Below, piece after piece: positions 1-10,139 of a stretch of DNA of 64,000 bases (its first letter is position 1; each line of letters opens with the position of its first letter). A program made the translations under genes and the position numbers. The stretch covers positions 83,639-147,638 of the forward strand of contig MNCI01014802.1 of NCBI GenBank assembly GCA_015680685.1, in the 5' to 3' direction. The notes beneath the pieces were generated by a model that was not told where the DNA came from, ran no database searches, and saw only the letters and a list, made by a program, of their open reading frames with translations. The stretch is from Gnetum montanum (Eukaryota > Streptophyta > Gnetopsida > Gnetales > Gnetaceae).

Positions 1-113
1 TACTCTCAATCGTGCACTTGGGGGTTGTATTTATAGACCTGGGAGTAACCTTATGATATCAAATGTACAATATTGTATCTTGGGCCATGATATCGCGTAC
101 TCGATATCGGGAA
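1..113 (-). repeat. Inverted LTR U3/TATA fragment (E1-type)
   Basis: Read on the minus strand, this piece matches the E1 3' LTR promoter region at about 15205-15315: GATATC boxes, a shared GGCCCAAGAT block, then a TATA box (TATAAATA) and the downstream GATTGAGA block. It is opposite in orientation to the LTR end that follows at 115. Because the two are joined by a single N at 114, this may be a scaffolding artefact rather than a real inversion. Confidence 0.75.
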
Positions 114-114
114 N
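114..114. other. Single-N assembly join
   Basis: One ambiguous base separates a minus-oriented U3 fragment from a plus-oriented LTR end. The LTR sequence expected between them (most of R and U5) is absent, so the N probably stands for a gap or a misjoin. Confidence 0.7.
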
Positions 115-244
115 GAATGGACAACATGCATGCACTGTTTAGCTCTAGTGTACTTACTAATTATAGTTTGCAAAATTCGACCAGATTGCACATGAACACT
201 TGTGATTCGTATGGTTAGGCATAAGGATACCTCGCTACTCATCA
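115..244 (+). repeat. E1 5' LTR, 3' end only
   Basis: It aligns with 16124-16253, the end of the E1 3' LTR: the same GACAACATGC block, the ATTCGTATGGTT block and the terminal ACTCATCA. The PBS follows one base later. The rest of the LTR is missing at the N join. Confidence 0.85.
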
Positions 245-245
245 T

Positions 246-263
246 TGGCACCGTTGCTAGGGA
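246..263 (+). promoter_or_regulatory. E1 primer-binding site (tRNA-Asp type)
   Basis: TGGCACCGTTGCTAGGGA differs from the complement of the plant tRNA-Asp 3' end (TGGCGCCGTTGCCGGGGA) at three positions, all transitions. It would prime minus-strand DNA synthesis. It starts two bases after the LTR end. Confidence 0.85.
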
Positions 264-407
264 CTGTAGTTCTATGTGTGCTATCTAAACCAAGTGAAAC
301 TTAGTAACCTCGTTGTTCAAACCCTAAGAGTCAAATCTCATGAAAACAAAAATTATTATAATTAAATTAAACCTTACTTGCACACTGCCTATAAGTTCAT
401 TAACACA

Positions 408-2885
408 AAATGTCTTCTTCTCACAGGATCCCATCTCTGCCCAGGGTAATCTAGGTGCCTCAGCAATTCTAGGTGGTATATGCCCATCCCAATGAGTATG
501 TACCTGACTTCATCTTCATCTTGCATCAAGATGAATTGTTGTGGTGACGTGATATGGAAGGTAACATTATGTTGCCACCTAACTAATCTATTCCAACGAT
601 GCTCCAACTAATGCTCACATGACATGGGCTTTAACATCTTCATGGAGAATACAAGATGTGAGATCATGACTCAAGGGATTATCATCCCACTAAAGCACAA
701 AGATTAAGGAATTATCAGCTAGAGCACCAACATGAGCTTATGAAGGGCAAGGGATAAAACATTTTCCACCTTTGCTTGGTTCATTTGATGGAGGTGACCA
801 CTTATTTAGTGATTATCCTCTCTTTGACTTTGTTTAGGGAGCCCTCAACTAGAATATGCAATCCACAATTCATAATCCAAGTTCTAGTCAAAACAGATCT
901 AATGACAATATTGGATCTAGAGAGGCAATTCAAGATAACAGGAAAAAAGGAGATTGCGATCGCGATCGTGGTCACAAGCATCGAAGAAAGGGTAATAGGT
1001 GTCAGCGTAGAGTAAGTTCTTCTTATTCTTTCCCTTCATCATCATCTAGCTCAAATCATGGTTGTAAAAGGAATAACCATGATGGAGGTGACTGATGGGA
1101 CCAGAACAACAAAAGGGATCATCAGGACAAGCATGATCAAAGACATGGGAAATCCAAAGATACCCATCATTAAGAAATAAGGGCTAGTAGAGAACATCGT
1201 AGGCACCATCATCATGGCCTTGATGAACCTCTACTTGCCACTCAGGGCATGTTAAACATTGTTGAGGCTGTGAGGATTCCAACAAGGCATGTGAAGGAGA
1301 GCAAAATAAAAAGCCTAGACATGAACAACATTCCTCAATTTGAGGGAGGATATGATGTTGATCTACAAAATCATCTTCAACCCTTCCAAGATGCATGTGC
1401 CTTGCAGAATATTGAAAATGATTGGTAGAAGCTAAGATTATTTCCAAGGACACTCATAAAGGAGGCAGAAAATTCGTATCAATCCTTAGAACTAGAATCA
1501 ATCAAGTAGTGGAGCATGATGTTGGAATTTTTCAATGAAAAATATCAAACATGCTCCCAAGTATCTATTCTAAGGAATTATATTCAAGGGTGAAAACAAG
1601 AAAATCATGAGCCCTTGGATGCAGCTATTGGCCAATACTACTCTCTATTGCATAGGTTTCCTAACCATGGATACTCTCAACTTGATCAACTTCATCATAT
1701 CATAGACAGGTTGCAATCTAAAATAAGGAAAACCCTTAGAATCTTTTCCCAAGGGAGATTGATAAAGTTAAGCACCCATCATATTCAAAAATTAATTGAG
1801 AAGGTAGCCAAGGAGGAGGAAGAATTAAGAAAGCAAGAAAGTGCAAAAGAATACAACAAGGATCCTGCTATCCACAAAAGGGGGGTTTGATTTTGTAATA
1901 GTGAGGATGAACTAATCAAAGATGAGGTGGCTATTCAGAAAACCTTGCTCATGAAATTGCAATTAGAAATCATGGCTAAGGTTGATTAGTTATGGGACTC
2001 CATGGACAACAAATTTCAAGTGTGAGTGCCGAAGATGTAAGGAAGCTGAACATACCATATCTAAGGGTAAGGGTAAAATGGCTATGATAGAGATGGCTAC
2101 AGATAGCGATTTAGATGATGATGGTAGGTGTGACCTTTGCCAATATGAACATCCCAAGGGATGTTGCCCAATTGTGTCACACTTGCAGGAATCTAGGGTG
2201 TATGCCTTACATCCACAACCTACACAAAGGTAAACACCCAAAAGATTACCTTGTCTACAAGGTAATCCTCGAAAGTTCCACCAACCATAGCAGTACTATC
2301 CAAGTGGAACTCCACCGCAACCCTATGAATTGTACCAGCAATGCCAGCAACCATAATTATGGGTGTCGCCACCTCTAAGATAGCAATACCCTTACTAGCA
2401 ACCAGATCCCTATGGTTACTATGTTTAGCAATCTTTATTTCCACTAGACTCCTCTGGTCATGTTGTTACTTACCAACCTCACCACTACCCCCCTAAAGTA
2501 TACCAATTACCCTATCCAAGGAGGGATGCCACCTACTATCCTCATGCACCTCTTGTCCCTACATCTACTCCTCCATCTCCTACACAGCTACTACCTGCTC
2601 CATCCATGCAAGATGAAATGCCTAATCAACCACAGCAAACAAACACTACAAGGGTAGTTAATCTACAACCAATTAACCCACCAAGCAGGTCAGACCCATG
2701 AACAAAGAAAAGACCCCTCTTCTAACCTCGTAGTCCACCAAAGCCCTCAAACACATTGGTGGTTGGTAACCCTACTCTTTCACCTTCTTCTATATCATCT
2801 TTATTTAAGTCCCCTTGAAACCAAAATATCTCTCAAATCCATACTATAATGCTAACCCATACTGTATTTGATTGAATTTGAGTTG
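408..2885 (+). pseudogene. gag: E1 gag (capsid/nucleocapsid) pseudogene
   Basis: It starts at an ATG (MSSSHR) about 145 bases after the PBS; the N-terminus resembles E3 gag. A Ser/His/Arg-rich stretch at about 850-1200 is followed by a capsid-like block (1250-1850; decayed versions of 'KLFSRTLIKEA', 'SLEPE' and 'W.TMLE.FN.KYQ'). A zinc-knuckle-like motif (CDLCQYEHPKGCC) lies at about 2130-2170, then a Pro/Tyr/Gln-rich linker reaching the protease. Many in-frame stops and several frame changes make it non-functional. The product would package RNA in cytoplasmic particles. The linker is cut at 2890 by E2 and resumes at 9482. Confidence 0.8.
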
Positions 2886-2890
2886 GTAAC
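2886..2890. repeat. E2 target-site duplication, left copy (GTAAC)
   Basis: GTAAC immediately before the E2 5' LTR is repeated exactly at 9477-9481, after the 3' LTR. The E1 protease region continues directly from the right copy. Confidence 0.93.
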
Positions 2891-3682
2891 TGATGGGATG
2901 CAATATCGCATGCACCGCGATATCGCGTACCTGATATCACGGTCCGTCGTCAGTTCTATAAATAAGAGGCGGCTCTCCCATGTTTCTCACTCTAGGCTTA
3001 GACCATAGCAAAACTCTAGCAGTTTGATTCCTCTAGAGATAGAATGTTTTCCATGTGCCCACAGTAGGAGCTCCAAAGTGAACGGATCTTTATTCAAGCA
3101 AATATTGTACTTGAACACATGTTTGTATATGGCAATAAAGACAAACTTCTTGGATAAACCTTGCAGTGCATGGAATAAGCTAAATAGGATTTTATTTATT
3201 GTTATTTATTTTTTATCATTTAATTACTTTATTAGTCATTAAATCTCTCTCAACCCTTCTCTCCTAGTTAAGTGCCTCAGTACGATCGCTTCAAGCACAT
3301 GTGTTACACTTGGTGATCCCAACAAGGACTAGCATTTGGTAACCAAGGTTGCATTGGTTCAAGGTGTGAATGGTAAGTGGGAACGGATGCTGATGCTAGG
3401 TTAATTTAGACTTAGTGAGTTAGTTAGAGTTAGTAATTAGTCTCTTCACTCTTCACCTTATCAGTGTAGGAGATAAAACAGAAAAGATATAAAAATCATA
3501 TACCTCAGACTTACTTAACCATACAACCATGACAACTACAAGTAAGTCTGGGAAGATAATGAATAATTAACCTTAAGTGTTCCATAAGGCATGTAGGTAC
3601 TTAGTCTGTGGAGTTTGATTGGATCACGCGTGCTACGCTCGTATTCGTATGGTTGAGTGTAGGGGTACCTCGCCACTCATCA
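2891..3682 (+). repeat. E2 5' LTR (family A, 792 bp)
   Basis: It starts TGATG and ends CATCA. U3 has a GATATC pair spaced 14 bp (about 2920-2939) and a TATA box at 2957-2964. TCTTTATT (3087-3094) and AATAAAGA (3134-3141) can pair around the poly(A) signal. The same LTR family bounds E3 and occurs as a solo LTR at 27773-28568. Confidence 0.9.
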
Positions 3683-3683
3683 T

Positions 3684-3701
3684 TGGCACCGTTGCCAGGG
3701 A
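3684..3701 (+). promoter_or_regulatory. E2 primer-binding site (tRNA-Asp type)
   Basis: TGGCACCGTTGCCAGGGA differs from the complement of the tRNA-Asp 3' end at two positions, both G to A. It lies one base after the LTR. Confidence 0.88.
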
Positions 3702-3828
3702 CTAAGTGTTTATGTGCTAAGTAGAACATAGGAAATCACTCACATTGCTGCAAGCTTAAACGAACCCTTAGGGTTAATTAATTAAAAAAAATTATATAAT
3801 GGTTAATTAGCACACCAAACAAAGTTAA

Positions 3829-6390
3829 AATTTCTTCTTCGAACAAAAGCAATTCACCACCTAGGGATCATACAAGAAACAGTTGGCAATCTAAAACACA
3901 TAACCAAAATCATCCAGTTCCTCAACAATATAGGATGGTATATGCTCATCCTGATGAGTATATACCTAACTTTACCTTTATCCTCCATCAGGATGAACAG
4001 ATGCGCTGGAGAGATTTTCAAGGTAACATAGTGTTACCTCCAGATCGGGCAATCCCTAACATGCTTATCCGTGCTCTTGCATAGATAGGCATGACACAGC
4101 TCTATGCTGAATACGTTATAGGTAATTTTAACACAAGGTATTACCATCCCATAGAAGCACAACGTTTAAGGGACTCAAGATAGGAGAGCCATCATACACT
4201 GTTGAAGGGCAAAGGGGTCCTGCATGTCCTAAGTGAAATTGGAGATGGTGAACCACTTATAAAGGTTCTCTATCGAATGATGTTCCCCCTCCTAACAATA
4301 GTGAGGAGGTGGGGTATCAGAACCTATGCTCCATGATACACAACCCTAGTTCTAATCCCCGTGAAAGCCAACTGTTCACTGAGGGAATAAAAACACATGA
4401 CAAGGACGGGCATTCAGATCTTCATCACGATCGGGGACATAGTAGCCAAAGAGAAGGTAAGAAGCATTGTCATGGCAATGGTTCTCCTTCTTCTTCCCCT
4501 TCTTCACATCATTCACCCTCTCCTTCCACATCAGGATGTAGTCATAAAAATCATAACAGTGAGGATACAGGTAGAAAAAATGAGAAACCTCGACGAGAGA
4601 GTCGAGAGAGAGGACAAGGGCATGAACGAAGGGAAAGTATGGAACAATGTAGACATCATAGACATCATGAAAGAGATTATCATGATGAACCCCTACTTGC
4701 CACTCGAAGTATGCTAGATATCACAAAGGCAGTTAGAATACCAACAAGGCATCAAAAAGATAGTCGGATCAAGCGCTTAGACATGAACAATATCCCATGC
4801 TTTGAGGGGGATATAATGTTGATCCGTAGAATCATTTACAGGAATTTCACGATGCCTACTCCTTGCAAAATATAGAAAATGAGTGGCAAAAACTAAAGTT
4901 TTTTTCCAAGACACTCATAAAGGAAGCAGAGAGATGGTACCGGTCCTTAGAACCAGAAACCATTAGGAGGTGGAGTACGATGTTAGAACCCTTCAACGAT
5001 AAATATCAAATGTACTCCAGAGAGTCTAACTTACGTAAGCAGACCCAAGGATGGAAGCAAGGTAATCATGAACCCTTGGATGCTGCCATGGGCCACTACT
5101 ACACATTGCTACATCGTTGCTTGGACCAAGGTTACGCACAGCGGGATCAACTACGCCATCTCGTGGATGGGCTAAGGTATGAAACTAGGAGAACCCTTGG
5201 GACATATGTCCAAGGGAGACTATTAGAACTTAGATCCCATGAAATTCATCACTTGTTAGAACAAGTAGCCAAAGAATAAGGGGAGTTACGAAAAAGAGAA
5301 ACGTGGAAGAATATAACCATGATCCTTCCCTTTGGAAGAGGGAAGTGAGATTCTGCAATGAAGAGGATACGTCACCACTTGAAAAGTTGGTGAATAGAAA
5401 AACCTTGCCGCTTTAGAAGATAACAATGGAAGTGGAAGCTAAGGTAGATCAGATAGAGGACTCCTTGGATAGTAGATTTGAACTTGTCCTGAAAATCATA
5501 GAGGAGTCTAAGGAGGAATGAAGTAGTAACAAGGATAAGAAAAAGCAGAGAGATTCAGGCCTTGCACGTGACAAGGGTAAGGAAAAAATAACTATCTCCG
5601 ATGAGGTTGTGGACTCAAACATAGACAATGAAGGTGGATGTGAGATCTGCCAATATGACCATCCTAAAGGATGTTGTCCAATCATCTAACATCTACAAGA
5701 GTCTAGGGTGTATGCACTCAACCCGAGACTTAACCAACGATAGACACCACGAAGGTTACCTTATCCCCATGGTAACCCAAGGTAGTTCCACCAACCGTTA
5801 ACATACTATCTAAGTGGAACTCCACCATAACCCATCGAGCAACATCAGTAATGGAAATACCCACAGTCATGGGGGATGCCACCGCCGAAACATCAATACC
5901 CTTACCGGCAACCTGATCCTTATTGCTACTACATGCAGCAGCCGGTTTCTCCAAGTGACTCCATGGGTCACACAACTCCACAACATTACTACCAAGTTTG
6001 GGAGTACTTTAGAAGGCCTCCTTCTCCCCTGGAAGATGCTCCACATCCATACCATCCTCCAAATCCATCCGTCTCTCTTGCACCGTTAGTTCCCATACCA
6101 CCTGCTCCAACAATGTAAGGGGAACTTCCCACTCAACCACAGCAACGTAACACTACGAGAGTAGTAAACCTTCAATGTGTTGCTAGTTCTGACAACCATA
6201 AAAAGAGAAGACCTTTCTTCAGAACCAAAATCCTAGACAAGCTCTCACCACCACAAGCAGTTGAGTTTGTACACACTCCTCCAACATACAAGGCTTCGAA
6301 GCTCCCTTCAAACCAATACAAGAGCTCAATGCATACAATTATGTTAATGCATACCGTAACTGACTGGATCAAGGTAGGCCACCTCCCAGG
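3829..6390 (+). pseudogene. gag: E2 gag pseudogene
   Basis: The expected start codon is changed (ATT before TCTTCTTCG; ATG in E3). Next come an N-terminal block with 'MVYAHPDEYIPNF'-like sequence, a charged Ser/His/Arg-rich block (4309-4700), and a capsid-like core (4720-5280; 'RWYRSLEPETIRRW', 'LEPFNDKYQMYSR'). A basic/acidic hinge is followed by a zinc-knuckle-like CEICQYDHPKGCC at about 5640-5680, and a Pro/Tyr-rich linker to 6390. Stops are scattered, with frame changes near 4800-4860 and after 5280. It is the same gag type as E1, E3 and E4. In the intact ancestor it formed the particle that packages the genomic RNA. Confidence 0.82.
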
Positions 6391-6834
6391 AAACTATCTG
6401 AACCTGGAAGTCCCTTAATCTACCTCCAAGTCATAGGGAACAAACCACATAAGGCTCTTATTGACTCAGGTTCCGGAGTCAACTTAATATCACGAGAGAT
6501 GTATCAAGCCTAGAACCTACCCCAACTTAAGAAGAGAAATATTCAACTAGAGCTGGCTGACTAGTCCATCACCATTCCCTTGGGATTGGTGAAGGGCATT
6601 ATTACCACTATGTATGGTTCTTCATACCCAGCAGATTTCTTGGTGATAGAGGTTAACAACAATAAAAGGGACTTCCCAATTATAATGGGAAGGGCATGGC
6701 TAAGCACAATAGACACATGTCTAGGGATCTATGATCTTTCCTTGGAAATATCTAAGGTAAATATTTATGGAAAGATCGAGAAGAAGAAATTTCCATGCAT
6801 CACATATAGTGACTCAGAGGGTGACGACATGTAG
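6391..6834 (+). pseudogene. E2 retropepsin (aspartic protease) pseudogene
   Basis: The active-site motif is retained as LIDSGSGVNLIS (GAC at 6463-6465). It is followed by the block 'KKRNIQLELAD', a PADFLVIEV strand and the 'PIIMGRAWLSTID' flap-distal motif, as in plant gypsy proteases. Stops at about 6512 and 6563 interrupt it. It would process Gag polyprotein in the particle. No RT follows, so this element encodes only gag and protease. Confidence 0.8.
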
Positions 6835-7147
6835 GAATCATGGGTGATGTCAAATTTAACATCTCCTGCATGTAACCAGTGTGCACCAGAGGATAACATT
6901 CAAAGGTACCTGTATGTAGCAACCACACAATAAGAGGACACCTAGTGGTTGATAGCTGATCTAGATAGCAACCCAACAACATGCATGGAATGAGCTGAGG
7001 GAACAACTCATGCCCACAACGAAGGCATAGATACATTGGAGTATGAGTGTCGCCGACTTCCACCCCTTAGTCTAAGAACATCAATGGGGAGAAGTTGGGC
7101 ACTTTTAAGAAATTCAAATAGGTGTTCATTATTTTAGATCTCTCCCT
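6835..7147 (+). other. E2 post-protease spacer up to the pol-deletion junction
   Basis: Decayed coding-like sequence aligns with E3 (about 36740-36985 on its minus strand) and, in its first part, with E1 after its protease. The E2/E3 alignment continues to the N run. In E3 this stretch meets post-integrase sequence immediately afterwards. Confidence 0.65.
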
Positions 7148-7621
7148 NNNNNNNNNNNNNNNNNNNNNNNNNNNNNNNNNNNNNNNNNNNNNNNNNNNNN
7201 NNNNNNNNNNNNNNNNNNNNNNNNNNNNNNNNNNNNNNNNNNNNNNNNNNNNNNNNNNNNNNNNNNNNNNNNNNNNNNNNNNNNNNNNNNNNNNNNNNNN
7301 NNNNNNNNNNNNNNNNNNNNNNNNNNNNNNNNNNNNNNNNNNNNNNNNNNNNNNNNNNNNNNNNNNNNNNNNNNNNNNNNNNNNNNNNNNNNNNNNNNNN
7401 NNNNNNNNNNNNNNNNNNNNNNNNNNNNNNNNNNNNNNNNNNNNNNNNNNNNNNNNNNNNNNNNNNNNNNNNNNNNNNNNNNNNNNNNNNNNNNNNNNNN
7501 NNNNNNNNNNNNNNNNNNNNNNNNNNNNNNNNNNNNNNNNNNNNNNNNNNNNNNNNNNNNNNNNNNNNNNNNNNNNNNNNNNNNNNNNNNNNNNNNNNNN
7601 NNNNNNNNNNNNNNNNNNNNN
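7148..7621. other. Assembly gap of 474 N
   Basis: A run of N inside E2. By alignment to E3 it should contain the pol-deletion junction, a PPT-like tract and a T-rich region; nothing can be read here. Confidence 1.
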
Positions 7622-8492
7622 GAGAATTCAAAGCACACCCTTAGACAAAATAATCATTTGGGCTACAAGCACTGGTTATGGAACTAAAATAAACGTGTTC
7701 CCTCTAACTAAGGCCCTTCTTGCTTCCCATTCTCTCCTCCTTTGTTTTGTCAGAATGGTGGTAGCTCTTGAGGGATGCATTCTTGTTGCTTCAAGTGGAT
7801 GGTTTAGCAAAATGCATTAATGTGAAGTCATTGGAAGTGGTTTGTTTGAGGCTAAACTTGGAATGGGATCTACTAAGTCACATTAATCATTAACTCCATA
7901 AGGGGCTATACACCACCTTGTCCTTGGGATTCCATTCCATTCTCTTCTCTCCATCCTTCTCTCCATTGTTCACCTCATTGTCGGTTGTATCATTAGTGTA
8001 TATTTTGGTTGACGTATTGTTTTCTTTTTGGTAAATTCTTGAGGTTTAGACTTTAACTCTTGCTCCAAATGATATTCCCAGAGTCTACAAACTCTTTGAA
8101 TGTGGGTTTGTTAGGTCATTAAGGGCATGAGCCTACTTTGGGGAGGACCCACTAGCATTCCTATTTGGTGCACTAATTAAATTCTTTTCCCTAACATTTT
8201 TTGCAATCCATTTTATTTTGTTCATTTCCATCTTAACATCCACTTCACTGACGTTAACATTGTCTCTTTTTCTCCATCTTCCTTGTTCTTTTTCTTTCTC
8301 CATTTTATTGCTACCAGAGGTTCGCTCTTAGTCATGGGGGTCCAGACCCAAATTTTTTCGATTTTCTCCTAACCCCTACACCTTCAGTAGTCACCATGAA
8401 TATATCTCCAGACCTATATCAACCATACCACAACTAAGCCAATGGACTTACACTAAAGCAAGGTATCCACTACATTGAAATTCATTTACCCT
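7622..8492 (+). other. E2 3' non-coding region
   Basis: It aligns along its length with E3 36075 down to 35215. It contains the conserved hairpin module (8109-8157), a pyrimidine-rich stretch (8268-8320) and a PPT-like tract in TTAGTCATGGGGGTCC (about 8329-8344). No long ORF. Confidence 0.75.
8109..8157 (+). promoter_or_regulatory. Conserved 3' hairpin module (E2 copy)
   Basis: Outer arms TGTTAG (8109-8114) and CTAGCA (8152-8157) can pair. The inner hairpin is GGGC-ATGA-GCCT (8123-8134). The sequence after it, ACTTTGGGGAGGACCCAC, is shared with the other elements. An alternative pairing, GTGGGT (8102-8107) with ACCCAC (8147-8152), is also perfect. Confidence 0.65.
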
Positions 8493-8523
8493 TGCTAATA
8501 TAAAGACTATGTTGTGTGTGTAG
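8493..8523 (+). promoter_or_regulatory. Putative branch point and 3' splice site (E2)
   Basis: TGCTAAT (8493-8499) is followed by a T/G-rich stretch and TAG (8521-8523), directly before ATG. The same arrangement precedes the small ORF in E3 and ORF-X in E4. Splicing is inferred. Confidence 0.5.
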
Positions 8524-8707
8524 ATGGCAATCATACAACAACAGATTGGATCTAGAGGGAACACTTGGAATGGATCAGTGTTGAAGCAGCTATCCAAAGA
8601 GCAAGATCGATGATGCACTCATGGATGGACAAAAAATGGCATAATCTTGGCGTTGGCAGCAGAAAAACTTCTTTCTCTCTCTCTTTCTCAGCTGACAAAT
8701 AAGGCCT
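8524..8707 (+). pseudogene. E2 small 3' ORF, shared with E3
   Basis: It begins ATG directly after the acceptor-like TAG. Its reading (MAIIQQQIGSRGNTWNG, then SVLKQLSKEQDR) matches the E3 small ORF (MEIMQQWIGSREKTWNG). There is one internal stop after QDR. I do not recognise the family. It occupies the place that ORF-X holds in E4 and E5, but I see no similarity to ORF-X. It may be a real accessory peptide or the coding-like start of a 3' exon. Confidence 0.4.
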
Positions 8708-8708
8708 A

Positions 8709-8729
8709 AATGAAAACTCATCCTCGAGT
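8709..8729 (-). other. Inverted 21-bp PPT-upstream block at the E2 3' LTR
   Basis: The sequence is identical to the block beside the PPT of the minus-oriented element E4 (20937-20957), so it is reversed within plus-oriented E2. The PPT, the first ~60 bp of U3 and about 180 bp upstream are missing. A deletion repaired with an inverted filler, or an assembly error, would explain it. Confidence 0.65.
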
Positions 8730-8730
8730 C

Positions 8731-9476
8731 CCCCGCAATATCGCAGTCCATCACCAATTCTATAAATAAGAGGTGACTCTCCCTTGTTTCTCATCCTAGG
8801 CTTAGATTGTAGTGAAACTCTGATAGTTTGATCCCTCCAGAGATAGAATATTTTCCATGTGCCTGCAGTAGGAGCTCCAAATTGAATGGATCTTTATTCG
8901 AGCAACTATTATACCTGAACACATGTTTGTGTACGACAATAAAGATGAACTTCTTGGATAAACCTTGCAGTGCATGGAATAGGCTAAAGAGGATTTTATT
9001 TATTTTTTATCATTTAATCACTTTATTAATCATTAAATCTCTCTCAACCCTTCTCTCCTAGTTAAGTGCCTCAGTACGACCTCTTCGAGCACGTGCGTTA
9101 CGCTTGGTAATCCCAGCAATGACTAGCATTTGGTAACCAAGGTTGCATTGGTTCAGGGTGTGAATGGTAAGTGGGAACAGATGTTGATGCTAGGTTAACT
9201 TAAACTTAGTTAGTTAGTTAGAGTTATTAATTAGTCTCTTCACTCTTCACCTTATCAGCGTAGGACATAAAAAAGAAAAGATATAAAAATCATATACCTC
9301 AAACTTACTTAACCATACAACCATAACAACTACAAGTAAGTCTGGGAAAACAACGAATAATTAACATTAAGTGTTCCATAAGGCATGTAGGCACTTATTC
9401 TATGGATTTCAACTGGATCACGCATGCTATGCTCGTATTCGTATGGTTGAGTGTAGGGGTACCTCGCCACTCATCA
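8731..9476 (+). repeat. E2 3' LTR, truncated at its U3 end
   Basis: From a remnant GCAATATCGCAG and the TATA box (TATAAATA, about 8761) to the terminal CATCA it follows the 5' LTR. Its end at 9476 is followed by the target duplication. Confidence 0.87.
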
Positions 9477-9481
9477 GTAAC
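9477..9481. repeat. E2 target-site duplication, right copy (GTAAC)
   Basis: Perfect match to 2886-2890. Confidence 0.93.
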
Positions 9482-9955
9482 CTACCTAGAAAGTTAGCTG
9501 ATCCTGGGAGTCTCATAGTATATTTACAAATTGCTAGGAATGAGCCTTGTAAATATCCTCTTGACTCAGGTTCCAATGTTAATATGATCTCACATAAGAT
9601 ATACACAATGTGAAACCTTCCTACCTTGAAGAAGAGAAACATTCAAATAGAACTAGCAGACCAGTCCATCATTGTTCCATTGGGACTAGTAGAGGACATC
9701 ATAACCATCATTTATGGGTGGTCATATCCCACCAAATTACTAGTAATTAAGGTGGAGAACTACAAGGGGGACTTCCCAATTATTATGGGAAGGGTGTGGT
9801 TAAGAATCGTCGATGCCAAAATGGGCATTAGAGATCATTCCTTGGAGATATCAAAAGAAAATGAATTTGGAAAGATTGAGAAGAAGAGGGTTCCATGTAT
9901 CATATATAATGATTTAGGGTGCCATTGTGTACAAAAGTTATGGTTAGTGAAGTGA
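9482..9955 (+). pseudogene. E1 retropepsin pseudogene, continued after E2
   Basis: It resumes exactly where E1 was cut at 2890. The catalytic motif is kept as PLDSGSNVNMIS (GAC at 9563-9565), then 'KKRNIQIELADQSI', 'PTKLLVIKV' and 'PIIMGRVWLRIVDA'. One stop (TGA at about 9611) breaks the frame. Compared with E2 and E3 the order of motifs is the same, which supports a common ancestor. It would cleave the Gag-Pol precursor. Confidence 0.82.
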
Positions 9956-10139
9956 AAATCTATCTCTACATGCAAGTAGTGTGCACCAAAAGCTAAAATC
10001 CAAAGATGTCTATACGTAGCAACCACAAAACAAGAAGGCACCCACTAGCTGATAGTTGATTCTTGTAGTAATACATTGTGCATGAAACCTACTAAGGGCC
10101 TAACATATAAATATGTTCTAAGTATGGATGAACTCGAGT
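9956..10139 (+). other. E1 protease-RT spacer
   Basis: Decayed coding-like sequence; its first part aligns with E2 6840-6960. From about 10060 E1 diverges from E2/E3, which never reach RT. Confidence 0.55.

Larger units (their letters stand above)
2891..9476 (+). mobile_element. E2: gag-protease LTR retrotransposon without RT/integrase, nested in E1
   Basis: Two LTRs in the same orientation bound it (2891-3682 and about 8731-9476), with a perfect GTAAC duplication. Inside are a tRNA-Asp PBS, gag, protease, a run of 474 N, and a 3' non-coding region with a small ORF. No RT, RNase H or integrase is visible. Alignment with E3 shows that the sequence after protease passes straight into the region that in E1 follows integrase. 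The N run (474) is similar in size to the matching stretch of E3 (about 650 bases), so it is unlikely to hide a pol gene. It inserted after E1 and has fewer gag stops than E1. Confidence 0.88.

Noticed and set aside
7122-7820. Long ORF across the N run
   Set aside because: Most of it is translated N; there is no readable sequence to support it.
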